From Cliona cf. orientalis (lineage: Eukaryota > Porifera > Demospongiae > Clionaida > Clionaidae): a DNA stretch of 64,000 nt. Shown in pieces: positions 11,225-23,516 of this stretch; position 1 is the stretch's first letter, and each line of letters begins with the position of its first letter. A program made the position numbers and the translations under genes. Where the stretch lies: positions 3,162,001 through 3,226,000 of the forward strand of contig OZ005697.1 in NCBI GenBank assembly GCA_963930775.1. The letters are read 5' to 3'. The notes under the pieces are model-generated. The model searched no databases, had not been told where the DNA came from, and saw only the letters and a program-made list of their open reading frames with translations.

Positions 11225-13620
11225 TATGACTTCGTGATCAGCAAAAGAGGGATAGTTGGAACGAATACAAGAAAGATTGGCATGATAGTAGACATTCTGT
11301 GGACGACTTAGTCGAGTAGGATTAGATGCATCACGATACGGTTTCCTTTCTTCATGGCATATAATGAAGTTCAAAGGGGGGGGGGGGTCTGAAGGAGATC
11401 CATCAACCTTTCGAGAAAATTCCCTGTTGTAACCTCTGCATTTCTTGATACGATTATTTAAAAGTTTTATGAGAAATGGACTTGATTCATCATGTGCAGA
11501 TGACACTTGTGGTGGTAACTGAAATTGTGATCCATAGGCTATAGTTGTAGCCATACATCCCTTGCATTTCATAAGGGCTCGAGGGACAAAGGAACTCTGA
11601 TCCATACCATGGGGTTGAAGGAAAAGGACAATGGGCAGTTGGAATAAAACGTTTGAGAAGTGCATCCTACAGTTTTATCGCCACCAATACTACTTTTACT
11701 AGATGTGATGGATGATCATTGGCCATAGCCGCTAGTACTGCCAACAGTAGTGGTTATTGATCTAATTTCTGATCCAAAGAGCAAACATTGCCTAGACGGT
11801 TTTTGAAAGTTGTAACTGGAACTTTGTGAAGATCACTTCGTCGTTTTCTGGGTCCACCTGATTTCGTACCAGCTTTTCGCCGCTCACATGATATGTAATG
11901 TAACCAAGTTCTTGGTTCAACATTCTGTGCCATTTGACTCCATCCACTTGATAGTGTGAGAGCTCAGATGATAGAGAGTATTCACCTGCACCATAGATGG
12001 CCTTGTCAGCCTCTGAAAGTTGGGATTCAACAAGCTTCTGTAGCTTCTGGACAAATGCTGGCCAAGAATTCTTTTTGAATCCAGTCCAGTGTTTCACTAC
12101 ACTATTTGAACTCTCGTTTGGGTTATTGGTGAATTTCACCGGAGGTGATTCAAGTTGAGCACGTTCACGAACGGGTTTAATCATATGACAATGAAAAACA
12201 TCTGCCTGGGTTTTCAGAAACCATTTATGGAATCCAGGAGAAAGTTTCTCCCACCATTGATAGAGACGACCTAGGCTTACATCGAGTGCTTCTTCCGAGT
12301 CACAATCCACTAGTCCAGTGTTGAATACCTGTCCTTGATTTCCAAAAATGTCATCGAGTACTTCTTTCTTAACTGCAGAGGATACTCCTTTCAAGAGCTC
12401 TTCAATATTATTCCTTTTGTGAATAAAACATCTCAGGCTAACTGCAGTGGGAAAGCAGGATTCTAATGCGGATACAAGAGCTGCTTCACCATCAGTGCCA
12501 TATGCCTTCAAATCACGCAAACGTGGTTAGAATTTGAGAAGGCTTGAAAAAAGGACTGATAACCTTGAATTCGACGCTCCATGTGAATGAATGCGGGCCC
12601 AAGAAAAATGGGTGGGTTGTTAGTACGGCAATTACACAGGGAAGTGTTTTGAGAGTCACATAGAAATCTCCCAGTTCAAATGTTGCATCAACTCCAAATA
12701 CAGAAAACTGAGTTGGCTGACAGCAGTATGTTACAATAATATTGTCGAGTTGCTGTTTAGAAGCTAGTATTGCACAAGGTGTGGATCCAATTTGTACTTC
12801 CTTGAGAAATCCTCGCTCTTCCATAGCCTGATGCTCTTTCAGAAGAGATAGCAGGTCAAGTATCTCACCTTTACCCTGCCAACTCATTTTTCACACTCTT
12901 ACAAGCATTGTACATCTGTGACTTGTTACAGACATGGATTTACAGTCATGAATACCACTCACAGCTTCAAAGACGTCAATGTACGCCACACTTGCAGTCA
13001 CTACTTTACATTTCTCTTTAATTGCTTGAAGCGTGCTTGGCTGAGTGCGGTAGTATGATCATTCTTTACGCTTGGAATTTCCATGTGATTTAAGATGCAC
13101 TGGAACTTTTTTACCACCTTGAAAGAAATATTGCATTACCGCTCGAGGCTGTGTCACACCCTTGTTGTCAATAACAGTGGTAATGATGCGTCGTAATTCT
13201 GGAGTTGCTTGGTGTGTTCCATACTGCCGACAGATTGTAATGATGTTACGTTTATCGATGTCAGGGGTCACCTTGGGAATATGCTTTAGAGACTGTATTA
13301 CACCTTGCTTCCATTTCAGCTCATACATCCGACGAGGCATTGATGTCACCCACACACCATTGTCATCTGCTGCAAGATCCTTGAGGCTAACGACGCAAAA
13401 GTTTGAACACCAGTAGGTTTCTGTGTGCACACTTTTAACTTCGGATCCTCCTCATACAGCATGCTTATGAGCTCATGTGCAGTGTATCCTAAACGTGGTG
13501 ATCCATACACAGGAACGTTTGGACCAAGCATTGCCTGTAATTCACCAACTTCACTGTCAGCATCACTAGTACACCCATCGTCACTACAAGGATATGACAT
13601 TTCATCATACACAATCATAA
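11225..13620 (-). pseudogene. MULE-like transposase pseudogene
   Basis: The gene reads leftward. An N-terminal region (about 13620-13060) is followed by a core at 12890-11792 with GVDATFELGDFYVT, YGTDGEAAL and NPNESSNSVVK. These resemble the D, D and E motifs of Mutator-like (MULE) transposases and of a family of related animal proteins. The C-terminal part (11665-11225) has the Cys/His-poor tail with a KCRGYNREF-type segment. Breaks: a frameshift near 13400, TGA at 13059-13061, another stop just before 12887, and two frameshifts around 12600-12520. It could alternatively be a domesticated-type protein family of unknown function; the MULE assignment rests on motifs only. Terminal repeats were not found. 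The downstream end abuts the presumed Tc1 element edge near 11159. Confidence 0.6.
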
Positions 13621-13881
13621 CAGGTGCAACAAAACTAGGCTTATAGCAACTTATATAAAAAAAACAACAGATGTAGGTACATGCACACTCTACAATATTC
13701 TCTGGATAGGTGTAACACCACATGTAGCCTACTTTATAGTAAACTACTTTGTACAAGCCACACTAACCTGGGACCACTTTGTTGTGTGGTTGTACATACA
13801 GTTGTGTTGCTGCTGAGCAGGGAAATACCCTTCAAATGACCATGCCATACACTGTATAAGGCAATTTGAGACCCCAACTGT

Positions 13882-13883
<2 letters not shown>

Positions 13884-13930
<47 letters not shown>
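13884..13930. repeat. (AC)n microsatellite
   Basis: About 23 uninterrupted AC units. Short open frames coding VCVCVC or HTHTHT across it are artefacts of the repeat. Confidence 0.97.
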
Positions 13931-13932
<2 letters not shown>

Positions 13933-13976
13933 CCCTTGTCACATGGGGATCACAGGCATGGTCTAGTTGCAAATTT

Positions 13977-14394
13977 GTGACAGGATCTGAGAAAAGGGAC
14001 CATTTCGCGCTATTCCCGAATTTTCATTTTAAAACGCTTATATCTTTGGAACCATAGCAGCTATGAACTTCAAAACTGGCATGAATATTCTTCAATCATC
14101 CTACTACACTCGCTGCAAATCGCGGGCCCCGCCCACTTCCGGTGTGGGCGGGGCAAGCGCGCGCGTCGATCGCGTTCGAAAATCGCCGTTTTATGCCTCA
14201 CTTTGGCGGCTCACCGCTCGGGACAGGAGGCTTCCTCAGGCTTCTAACGTTGGATCTGTGGAGTAGAAGGTCCAAACTGCTAATAAACCAAGCCAGAAGC
14301 CTAGGGCTCTTGAGGCCTTGAAATGGTGACAGTTTGAAAAATGGCAAAAAATCGCGTTTAGCGCGAAATGGTCCCTTTTCTCAGATCCTGTCAC
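13977..14394. mobile_element. GTGAC-type MITE, family A, copy 2 (418 bp)
   Basis: Ends are GTGACAGGATCTGAGAAAAG and its complement, flanked by ATTT at 13973-13976 and 14395-14398. It has the same interior as 936-1730 but no SINE, so it defines the empty site of that insertion. Confidence 0.9.
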
Positions 14395-14399
14395 ATTTA

Positions 14400-15540
14400 G
14401 TGGGAAAGCAACTGGGCTTTAAGGACAATTAATCACACTTTTTGAGAGCAACTAAATTTATCCCACCATTCCTGGTTTTCAAGGTCAGGCATCTAGCCTC
14501 TCTGCACAAATATTGTTGACCCTAACAATTAAATTTGTGAGGGGGAGGGGTGGAATGGAGCAGGCTGAAAGTTGGGAGATGAACCATTGAATATCATAAT
14601 GCAGTGTAAATGCCAGATTGCATGAAAAGAGAGCACATAGTCTGTAGTGGGCGGTGTCCATAGGTGTGGTCAACAAAATAAAATTCTTTGCGACACTCAT
14701 GAGCCTTATCAAACAATTCGAAGCATAATGAAACCAGTATTTCGACAATATCAACGGATATGTTGTACTTACAAGTCACTCGGATGCCTACATCTCGAGA
14801 TCCAGTGATTTTTGTGCAGACAAACAGATGGACAAAATTGATTGCTTTACCCCTTGCTGCGCATGTGCACTAGGAGTAAGTACTCATCCCCCTCCAAATT
14901 AATATATAACGTACACATACCTGCTATCATGTTTTATAGGTAGCTGAGGGGATCCAGGCTCACTATCAGATGATGACGACAACTACTTTGTCACTACGAG
15001 CTTTTGGGGACTTCCAGGTTCACTGTCAGATGACAACATATAATTACGTCAGGCACAGGTTGAAGCCTTGCTGGGCTGTAGGTGTGTATTGATTGATAAC
15101 TACAGCCCATCTAATCATACACGACACTGAATGTACCTGCCAAAACTGAGCCTTGTCCTCATCACATCTGGTTTCTGTGGTGTTCCAAGCTCACTTCCCG
15201 ATGATAGTGAAATGACATCATCCGGCTTTGTGGGAGTGAAAGCAGCTGATACTTTGGCTTTGTGGAGTTCAGAAGTATTCAAGTAAATTCAAGTTACTGG
15301 AGCAACTCAAATACATGCACACGCACCATCAGTTTAGCAGCTAATTGCTAAATAAATCCGTCCCAAATCGGGGATAAATTGCCATGATTCCCTACCCCCT
15401 CCATTTTAGTACATACTTCCTGATCACTGAGACACTCTACAAGTACAAAATAATGTATTATAGCCTAAATATAACAAACCTAACATAAGATAACAAACCT
15501 GGTCCATGATTGCAACAACTCTCCACGGATCTAGATCACC
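14400..15540. other. Unassigned region with short repeated peptide-like segments
   Basis: No complete gene is seen. Near 14951-15054 on the + strand a frame encodes PGSLSDDDDNYF and then PGSLSDDN before a stop; a third related segment (PSSLPDDSEM) lies near 15184. These could be remnants of a repeated-motif exon or chance. Confidence 0.3.
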
Positions 15541-16080
15541 CAGTCAGTAGTAGTCTCAAAAGCACACGAGGTGGATACCAGTGCACGCGCATGCGCACGC
15601 ATGGCCTCCATGGGGGCGTGGCTCTGACTCCTTCGTTTCGTTTCGTTCCATTTCGAGTTTCTCAGTTTCTTGATTTACTACTTCCCTTGTGCCGTATCAT
15701 GCTGTTTACTGATCTGTTTGTGTTTTGCATGCACAAGTGATCAATTAATATGTTGGATGTGTCTTATGGAATCGCAAATTGATTCCGATTGCCTCTAAAA
15801 CCAGCAGACAGAACTGAAATAGTATTCCTTTCGGCTATCTTGGACTCCACAGGCGTGTAGTTCAAGCTACAGTACGTTACAAAAAAACGGTGACTCTTCC
15901 GTCCCGTGCTATTCCCTTCAAACGGAACTGTAGCTAACTTGAGCAGTATAAAAATTCCTGATACGTCTGTAAGACACGCCCAATGTGTTGCTTGCGCATG
16001 TGAAATGAAAACGGAACTGTGAACAACACGGAACGTATTTCGTTCAGACGGAATGGCAAGGGACAGAAACCAGCTCTTGG
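15540..16080. repeat. Degenerate relative of the 19.55-20.12 kb MITE
   Basis: A terminal-repeat-like start (CAGTACGTTACAAAAAAACG) follows a TA near 15869. The stretch 15620-15800 resembles the interior of the 19550-20117 element, including the TTTGCATGCACAAGTG segment. Boundaries were not resolved. Confidence 0.4.
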
Positions 16081-16683
16081 AGATGGTGAGCGGCAGAGAA
16101 GCATAAGACCTCGCACAGACTAATGTCGAAAGAATGCCTCCTTTCGATTCTTTTCACTCACAAGGTATGCTTTGCACAAGTAGATCAGCAGCTATCACTT
16201 GGAACAATTAATGCTATCTGCTTGATTTTGAATGAATGAAAAACATATTATGGCAGTTAGAAACGGGCCAGCGATCGTGGTAGCCAACGCTAGAGGCAAC
16301 TAAGGCTAGCGTAGTACGTACTTCATTTGCTAAGAACGTTTCTTGCTTACCATGAAAGCGATAGTCGCATTTTGTTCATTAACCCTCTGCGCATGCAGTA
16401 TATGTATAGGTTATCTCCCTAAGCCGAGGTTCTACGGCATTGCATCCCGAGGTGATCATGCATGCAACATCCTGAGTGGTTTCTAAAGCCAGTATTCTGT
16501 CAGCCACTGGCTTGTCGCAGATGACCCTCAGACACTGATATGTTAATTAAGAATCTCTATAAATAACCATTGTGATTCTGAAAGTGCTATAGATTATGTG
16601 ATTGGTACTGTTGTGATCAAAATTGAGCTGAGGATTGTGCACTTGCATACTTTTATGTTGTAACTATTTCTCCACCCCAGGTA

Positions 16684-16857
16684 ATGAGCTTCACTCGTCT
16701 TCCCAGTTTTGTCCGTTCACGGCTTTTTGTCAGTTCTCGGCTTTTAGGCTCTACCCGTTCCAACCCTCTTTTATGCTCTACCAGTGTTACGAGGACCACC
16801 CACTTTCTGGGATACAAATATCTTCAGGGCTACGCTCTTTCGTCGGCTGTGACTCCG
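16684..16857 (+). CDS. Candidate first coding exon with mitochondrial-presequence character
   Basis: An ATG four bases after an acceptor-like CCACCCCAG opens a 58-codon frame that ends at a consensus donor (GTAAGTAC). The peptide has seven Arg, one Lys, many Ser and Thr and no Asp or Glu (begins MSFTRLPSFVRSRLFVSS), the composition of a mitochondrial targeting peptide. No downstream exon was identified, so it may be an orphan exon, a remnant or chance. Confidence 0.35.
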
Positions 16858-17584
16858 GTAAGTACAAACTAACTTCCAGGAAAGATATATTATATATATA
16901 CATATATGAGCAGGGGATGAGCAAAGCGAGCACCCTTACTACACCTGATTGTTGTATTTTTGGCAGTTGAGAATTTACAAAGTAGCTGTATGTACATATC
17001 TGCATGTAGAAGACTGTAGCTAATAAATTACTGTATGCTTTCTAATATAGGTGCCGCTAAAAAATAATTACAGATCGTAAAGGCGCTTCCAATTAGAACC
17101 GAAAAATTTGCGATCAGGTCAAAGGGAGGCGCCTAAGAGCTGCAATTAGAACGATTCTGGAAATTTTGCCAGAGAGAAAGCGCTAACACTGACCACTACT
17201 ATTTAGTGGCAGTGAATATGTTGGTGGCTAAAACAACAAAAATATGGTTCTCTAGTTTCACTGCTTTTTGAAAGTTTCACTGATTGCTGAATCGTGCTCG
17301 AGTTGCTGGTACTGTAGCCATCAGAACAGTTAACCGAAAAAATTGTGCAGGTCTCAAAGGGTGGCACCTATATCATAATATATACGGTCGTCTACTTCAC
17401 TCAAGTGCTACACAATGGTCTTACATGTGATGAGAGCAGCTGCCACTACTGTTTCTGAGGGTGCTGGTCATAGGCCAGAGTGCTAGGTTTAGTTCTGAAG
17501 TACTCTATTGGTACATTGTTAAATCAATCAACTATCCAAATGTGTTATTAGCATGCTCATAGTTACCTTCGCAAGACTTGAGTC

Positions 17585-17765
17585 AAAGTCAGAGTCTACT
17601 ACCCTCCGTGACGACCACTCAGACAACTTCTCACGAATCAAGCTGCTTGCCCAACTGCAGGCCTCTAAATGCAAGTCCCCGTTTAATGCTTGGTTTTGTA
17701 CAGTCCATCCAAGAAGCTAGTGTTTGTGCTTGTACATGTAGCTAGTGCCATGACTGTACGTCAAT
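17585..17765. repeat. Dispersed repeat E, copy 1
   Basis: Shares TCCGTGACGACCACTCAGAC-like sequence and the AAGAAGCTAGTGTTTGTG segment with 31125-31265. Copy 2 is interrupted at its left by the inverted-repeat end at 31122. Confidence 0.55.
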
Positions 17766-17906
17766 TACCAGTGTACTCTACAACTGCTGTAAGTCCATAT
17801 ATCCATATATTTATTGGAATTTCATGGTTTATACAGTATTTATGGGAGATAATGATATGTGCAAACTGCGCTTGCATACTATTAACGTTAGTGTTCGGAA
17901 TGTAGC

Positions 17907-18426
17907 CAACAAGTCGACCAATTCAGATATGGCCATCATACCAGGAGGGCTAACTGGTCATATCCAACCTGCAGACGTCAGCTGGAATTAGCCATTTAAA
18001 GAAGCTTACAAGGAATTGTATGGAGAATGGACAGCGACAGGAGAGAAGAGCTACACACAAGCTGGAAATATCCATGCTCCTAGTAAGCTTCTATGTTTAG
18101 AGTGGGTGAAGAAGGCATGGGAATCTGTCAGTCAAGACATAGTGATCAAGTCATTCAGATGCTGTGGAATTTCCGTAGAGGTTGATGGCACTGAGGATAA
18201 AGAAATCCACTGCATTAAAGATGGTGGAATTGCTACAGAAGCATTTGCAGAGATTTCTCAGCGTACAGCTGCTCTTCTGGCAACTGACGAGAGTGATAGC
18301 AGTGAGAGTGATGACCCTTTTGAAGACATTGATGAAGATTAAGGTGAACTTGAGGAGAATGAAGTTGTCATTGAAGATGATGCTGCAGAACAAGATGACC
18401 CTCAGGTTGATTCTGACGATTCTTAA
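17907..18426 (+). pseudogene. pogo-type transposase, C-terminal remnant
   Basis: The frame encodes MAIIPGGLTGHIQPADVSWN, then TAG, then PFKEAYKELYGEW and an acidic tail ending SDDPFEDIDED. The HIQPxD segment and the following basic helix match the last catalytic Asp region of DDE_1 (pogo/Tigger) transposases. The N-terminal domain and first two catalytic residues are absent. A stop sits where related proteins have a Lys codon, and another TAA closes the main frame at 18340. A HIRAN-like remnant follows at 18732. Confidence 0.75.
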
Positions 18427-18731
18427 ACTCATCTGTCGCTGACTTCGAGTTTGACTTCAATCCCATGCAGGCTTTCTTTTCCGAGACTACTCATCATAAT
18501 AATCATATTTATCATCATAATATTCTATATAAATCATCATTTTAATCTCTGCTGTTATTATTACATTTTGGTATGATCATGTGACTTATGCGTGACAAAC
18601 CACGTGCATGTGCCAAACTAGCTAGCTAGCTAGCTACATGTACTACTAAGCTCTAGAGTCAGAGTCAAGTCCAGCTACATGTACTACATTTGTACCTAGC
18701 TGTATGCACCATAATATTGCGAGTCAGTGAC

Positions 18732-19103
18732 ATGGAAGACTGGGAAGACTTTGCTATGGATAGTATTGTCCGAGGTCACCATGTTTAAAAATCTATTTGG
18801 ACCCCATTTCTGGGAGAGGTTCTGCGAGCAGAAACGGAGGAGGGAAATGAAGAAGATAGATATGCTGTTGCCATTCTTAAAGACAGTGGCGTTGTCGTTG
18901 GCCATGTCCCTCGCAGCTTTTCCAGAACATTCTACTTCTTTCTGAGGCACAGAGGCTCCATTGAATGTAAAATCACAGGGCATAGAAAGTACGGAATTGG
19001 GTTGGAAGTGCCATGCACCTATACTCTTTCCGGAAAGCCAAAGTATACCAAGAGACTGGTAAAGCTTCTAACTAAAGCAGACAGCGATAAGCAGGATCAA
19101 TGA
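18732..19103 (+). pseudogene. HIRAN-like domain protein remnant
   Basis: From ATG 18732 one frame runs to TGA 19101 with a single TAA at 18786. It encodes a GEVLRAETEEGNEEDRYAVA segment, then VVVGHVPRSFS and a Gly-rich end. It aligns by eye with the protein at 58090-58488 (GEVLPLEREPTNPEDKCAVA, IVGHIPFNLA). The pattern fits HIRAN-type domains, known from helicases and nucleases as DNA-end binding modules. It lies about 300 bp downstream of a pogo remnant on the same strand, echoing the gene pair in the Tigger element at 57.75-60.38 kb. Confidence 0.6.
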
Positions 19104-19549
19104 AACACTGAGCTCAAGTAGCTAAAACTTGGAACAAATTCTTTTCATTATTCACAATAATATTATAATATTATACAGTAATAATAATTGTCGCCGCCCT
19201 CGAATAGTTGCCGCTAGTTTCAGCAGAGGGAAAAAATTAGTCGCCGCGGCGTCTACTCAAGGAAATACGGTATATCTGACGGGCAGTCAAGCCAAAGGTG
19301 AAGAAAGAACTGATAGATGGAATACATCATTTTTGGGTAACAGTAGACCAAGCAAAGTGTGAAAAATACATGGGATATTTGTGAAAAGTGATCCCAAGCG
19401 TGATACAGAGCTCTGCAGGTTACTTGTCAAAGTGAATAGGAAATAGAAAGTGTGTAGTTATGTAAACTGGTAAACCACACATTGCCGTAGGGTTTGCACC
19501 TGTCCAGGATGTGTCTCACAATAATTAAAAAGGCGCGCGTTTGTACTTA

Positions 19550-20117
19550 CAGTAGCAGTCAAAAAAAGGTGACATTTCCATTCCGTTCCGCCCCGTCTAG
19601 ACACTGTCGCACCGTTTGTGCTACCGTACTGTTTCCGTTTTGTATGCACACGTGTACAATTAGTAATTGGGCGTGGTCTTTTGATGTGCAAAAAAATGAA
19701 TGGCCAGCTTGTTCACTCGTCGACTAGAATCGATAGTTTTCTACTGCTACAGTCTTCTAAACTGTCCTGGGGCAGTTCACTACTGCCGCTGTTTGATATT
19801 GAGCGAGTTCTGCGATCGAGGCTCGATTGGATTTGAAGTCTGCCATTCAACAATCAATTGACCTCACATTGCCAATTGACTCTGATTGCTTCCAAAGGTG
19901 ATTGCTTGGATAGAGCAATGCTTCTTTTGGCTTTTTTTTTAGGCTCTTGAGGCATCATTTTCGTGCTAGCTACGATTGGAATAGTCAACTGCATGTTCCG
20001 TTGCATCAGCCTCCTACCGTCCTGTTTCCATTCTTGTGTATGGGGAACAGCCGTTTTACTTCCATCTCGACGGGGCAGAACAGTAAGAAAACATCACTGT
20101 TTTTTTTACCGCTACTG
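19550..20117. mobile_element. 568-bp MITE with TA duplication
   Basis: Ends are CAGTAGCAGTCAAAAAAAGG and the complement of CAGTAGCGGTAAAAAAAACAG, flanked by TA at 19548-19549 and 20118-20119. A second inverted segment (GCCCCGTC) lies 40-50 bp inside each end. The termini resemble those of the Tc1/BEN elements (CAGTAGCGGTCAATAAAA), so it may be a non-autonomous relative. Confidence 0.8.
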
Positions 20118-20252
20118 TAGCTAGTACTGTACTATCCTGAATTATGTGACTGAGTGCATGCTTTGAGTGGCCTACCGTTCATCTACCTACCTATTTTCGT
20201 GAGGATCTACTTTCGAAAGTTGAGTGTGCTGAGATTCTAATCAGTATTCATC

Positions 20253-21092
20253 ATGGCAGAGCTGCCTCCAAGTCACTGTCAGATGGCGCCGTTTCCTCCT
20301 GCCATATCACCAAATATCCCCATTAGTGTATCATCGTACAATTTCCATACTAGCATCTTTGGCACGGGACCCCTGGATATGGACTACCTGGTATGTACAC
20401 CAATCCTACTGTAGGGCCACATGGTCAAGATAAAGGCTCCCGTGTAGAATTGGACAGGCTACACTTTCTAAATAAAGCACACAACGGGCCTAGCTGCTTG
20501 CAAGCACAGGGAGGAGCAGAAATTATCGATCTGTGTGACAATGATAGCTCCACTTTAAGTGGTGTGGATACTGAGCCTTCAGATACAGTGACAGCAACAG
20601 TTTTTTGAAAGTTTTGAACCAACTGAATAAAAAGCAAATTTTGAACATACACACCTTTCAAGATTTTCCATGTGACATGCACACCCCAGATGAGTTGAGA
20701 GAGGAAATTTTTTGTTGCTTGAGTGAGTCTTAAGTATCAGAGGACTTGCAGTTTGATTTTGGCTACTATATATGAAACAAAAAGTTGTGGATAAACTCGG
20801 CCCAGGATGTAAGGAAAGAGTGGTCACTTCTTGATGGACTACTTACCTTTCAGTGTACTGGTATCCAAAAATGGAGAATACTCAGCCGACTAAGAAACGA
20901 GTGGCTAGTAGTGAGGCAGATGGTGCAGCAAGCACAAAAAAGCAGAGGGTTTCTGCTGATAGCAAAGCAGAACAAGAATATAGACAGTGGGCTGAAGTTT
21001 TAGTGTCTGGTATGTATACTGATACACAGAACCCTCCACCATACCCAATGTTTGGAAAAGCTCGCAAACTGCTGTCAACCAAGTACAGATGA
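20253..21092 (+). pseudogene. Unrecognised exon-like pieces of a possible nuclear protein
   Basis: Piece 1 (20253-20390) starts with ATG and ends at a GTATGT donor after 46 codons of Pro/Ser-rich sequence. Piece 2 (about 20500-20607) encodes AEIIDLCDNDSSTL, which resembles a SUMO-interacting motif. Piece 3 (20870-21003) encodes QPTKKRVASSEADGA and TKKQRV, NLS-like, and also ends in GTATGT. Acceptors between pieces are not convincing. I cannot name a family; it may be a decayed host gene or a transposon accessory gene. Confidence 0.3.
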
Positions 21093-21394
21093 GAGCCCTG
21101 GACCCTCCTCAAATCTAACACTATCACCTGGAACGTGAGCTATTGAGTTAGGAGGCAAGTGTATCGATCAAATAAAGGAGATAGTTAAGCTACAGTACAG
21201 ATCACAGTTAACTTAACAGATTCACGTGTGTAGCGCACGAGTGATGCACCAGTGCTGACAATTCACATGTGAAGCCTTGAAATTAATTGCCCATGCAAAT
21301 ATTGTGCGCGCGCGAACATATGCGCTGCGCAGACAATTATGGATTTCCACGCGTGACATGTCAACATGACATGACATGCACGCGCACGTCTGAA

Positions 21395-21487
21395 GTCACA
21401 TCTCTAGCCCGCTTCAGTAGTGTTGTCACAGTACTTCTCTTTGCTTGAACCGGGTGGTGTGATGTGAAGGAGAGGTACCTGTTGGTA
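21395..21487 (-). pseudogene. Penelope reverse transcriptase, downstream piece
   Basis: The reverse strand encodes NRYLSFTSHHPVQAKRSTV, the segment that follows the VYRK-HT motif in Penelope-like reverse transcriptases. It joins in frame to the piece at 28520-28935 once the 7,032-bp element and one TA are removed. Beyond about 21395 the similarity fades. Confidence 0.8.
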
Positions 21488-21737
21488 CAGTTGTGGTCAA
21501 TAAAAAGTTAGCGTTTCGTATTCGTAAAACGATCGTTCAACGACGCGCTATTCACGGTTTTGCAACCTTGCGTATTTACAACGTATTATGCGTAGTACGC
21601 AAACATTGCATACTTCAGGGAGAAAGTATGAAAGAACTTGTAGTTGGGCAGAGCCTAACTAATCGTTGTGACGATCTAGCAAGTTTGAGCGCTCGAGCCA
21701 AGCTAGCTACATAGAAGTGTGAAAAGCGATAACAGCG

Positions 21738-22897
21738 ATGGTTTATAGCTCGTACAAGTTACAGCGGATTCTCTACCACTAGCTAAGAGGTCACAGAGCA
21801 CCAACAATCAGCCGACTTTTGCGCAAGGAGAATTTGAAGGCAAGCCGTGTTGGAATAGCGAAGTTTCTCAAGAAGTACAGGGAGACAGGTTGCATAGGTC
21901 GAAGGCCTGGATCTGGACGTCCATCAAAGATTACCGCGGAGATAAAGGCCATTGTGAACGCGCAGATGAGACAAGACAACGAAACAATTGCTACGCAGCT
22001 TCACACGCTTCCGGTTAGCCGTGGCTATCGCATCTCTCTGAGGACGATCCTTCAGTGTCGCACTTCGCTTGGCTGGACCTTTCGTGGCAGCAGCTACTGC
22101 CAGCTCATTCGTACGCAGAACAAAGAGAAGAGACTGGTATGGGCCCAACGCTACAGAACGTACAAGGACGAAGATTTTGAAGAGGTCATCTTTACTGATG
22201 AATGTACAGTACAACTTGAGACTCACCGGCGTTTTTGCTGTAGGAAGCGTGGTGAACCTCCGAGGCCCAAACCAAAGTATGATATACACATAATTATAGT
22301 ATCATACTTTTACTTTTGTTTGCATGTCACTAGCCTAGCCTCAACACTTTTGAGAAGAAATATTAATAATATTACTTGCTCTACGATTCCAATTAATGCC
22401 CCCTCTCTTGCTCCACACATACACACAGAGCCAAACACCCAGTCAAGGTACATGTCTGGGCAGGCATTAGTCTTCGTGGACGGACAGGCATATGCATTGT
22501 TGATGGTATTATGGAAGCCACTGTTTACACCCAGATTCTTGATAAGACGCTTGTACCATTTATCGAGGATGTTTATCCAACTTCACACAAGTTCATGGCC
22601 GACAATGATCCGAAGCACACATCACGCCATGCACAGCGATATCTCGAAGAGAAACAGATCAACTGGTGGCGTACCCCAGCTGAGTCGCCGGACCTTAACC
22701 CTATCGAAAATATGTGGCACGAGTTGAAGGAGTACATCAGGAGAGAGGTGAAGCCAAAGACGAAGGAGGAACTGATTGACGGAATAGAGGCATTTTGGTC
22801 TACAGTAGACATTGACAAGTGTAGAAAGTATATTAGGCATTTACGTAAGGTCATTCCTAAAGTGATAGAGGTACAAGGTGCTGCAACAGGATACTGA
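21738..22897 (+). pseudogene. Tc1-type (DD34E) transposase with one intron and one stop
   Basis: The ATG at 21738 opens an N-terminal helix-turn-helix region; TAG at 21780-21782 breaks it, and the same frame continues through SRLLRKENLKASRVGIAKFL and GRRPGSGRPSK. Catalytic motifs are FTDEC, MADNDPKHTS and SPDLNPIENMW with 34 residues between the second D and E. A 152-bp intron, 22277-22428 (GTATGA...CACAG), must be removed to join PKPK to KHPVKVHVWAG. The coding start is 250 bp from the left terminal repeat. Apart from the early TAG, the protein looks complete (about 335 residues, normal for Tc1). It is close to the 9761-10961 copy, which has no intron at this position. Confidence 0.9.
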
Positions 22898-23516
22898 TTT
22901 TATCTATAATACAGGTGTATTAGTAATATTAAAATAATTTTATTGTTGCATATCAAAATTGATACTGATATCACATTTTATTTTTATTAATAATATTTCT
23001 TGTTGCATCAAAATCGATTGTACAATGTCATGGTATAGTGGTTAGAATGAATATACTAGATATTAAATTTTACTTTGCATGAATCAAAGAGTGGTTGGCA
23101 GTGGTGGTACGGTACTACTGTGAGGTTCTCGTTCCAGTTAGCGATTAGTGACAAGCAGACTGACGGGCTCTCTTGCAACCCTGTCCAATCGACTCTGTAC
23201 AAGTAACCCATGTGGGCTCAAACTCCAGGGGATTGCGCCAGTACTGGGGTAAGAGAGTAAATATGGTCTGCTTCAGCTCCTAAATAGGTAGGCCATGAAA
23301 CTCTCTACATCCTGAAACAGTGCACGCAGCCATAACCTTTTCTCCGAAGAAAGACTCGTGCGAGCTTGGTTGTCAGGGTTTCAATCTTGCTTTCCGTGTG
23401 TAAGTGTCGATATTTAGCAAGGATAATGGAATTTTCACTCAACTTTTCCTTGCTGATTGAAGATGATGGTAGGGTCTTGGCATTTTTTTTTTTTTTTTTT
23501 TTCAAGGCGACCAGAA
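22898..23516. other. AT-rich spacer between transposase and family C array
   Basis: No supported gene. A run of T (about 23484-23502) precedes the first C unit. Confidence 0.5.

Noticed and set aside
13734..13929. Cys/Val-rich and His/Thr-rich open frames
   Set aside because: They are translations of the (AC)n microsatellite.
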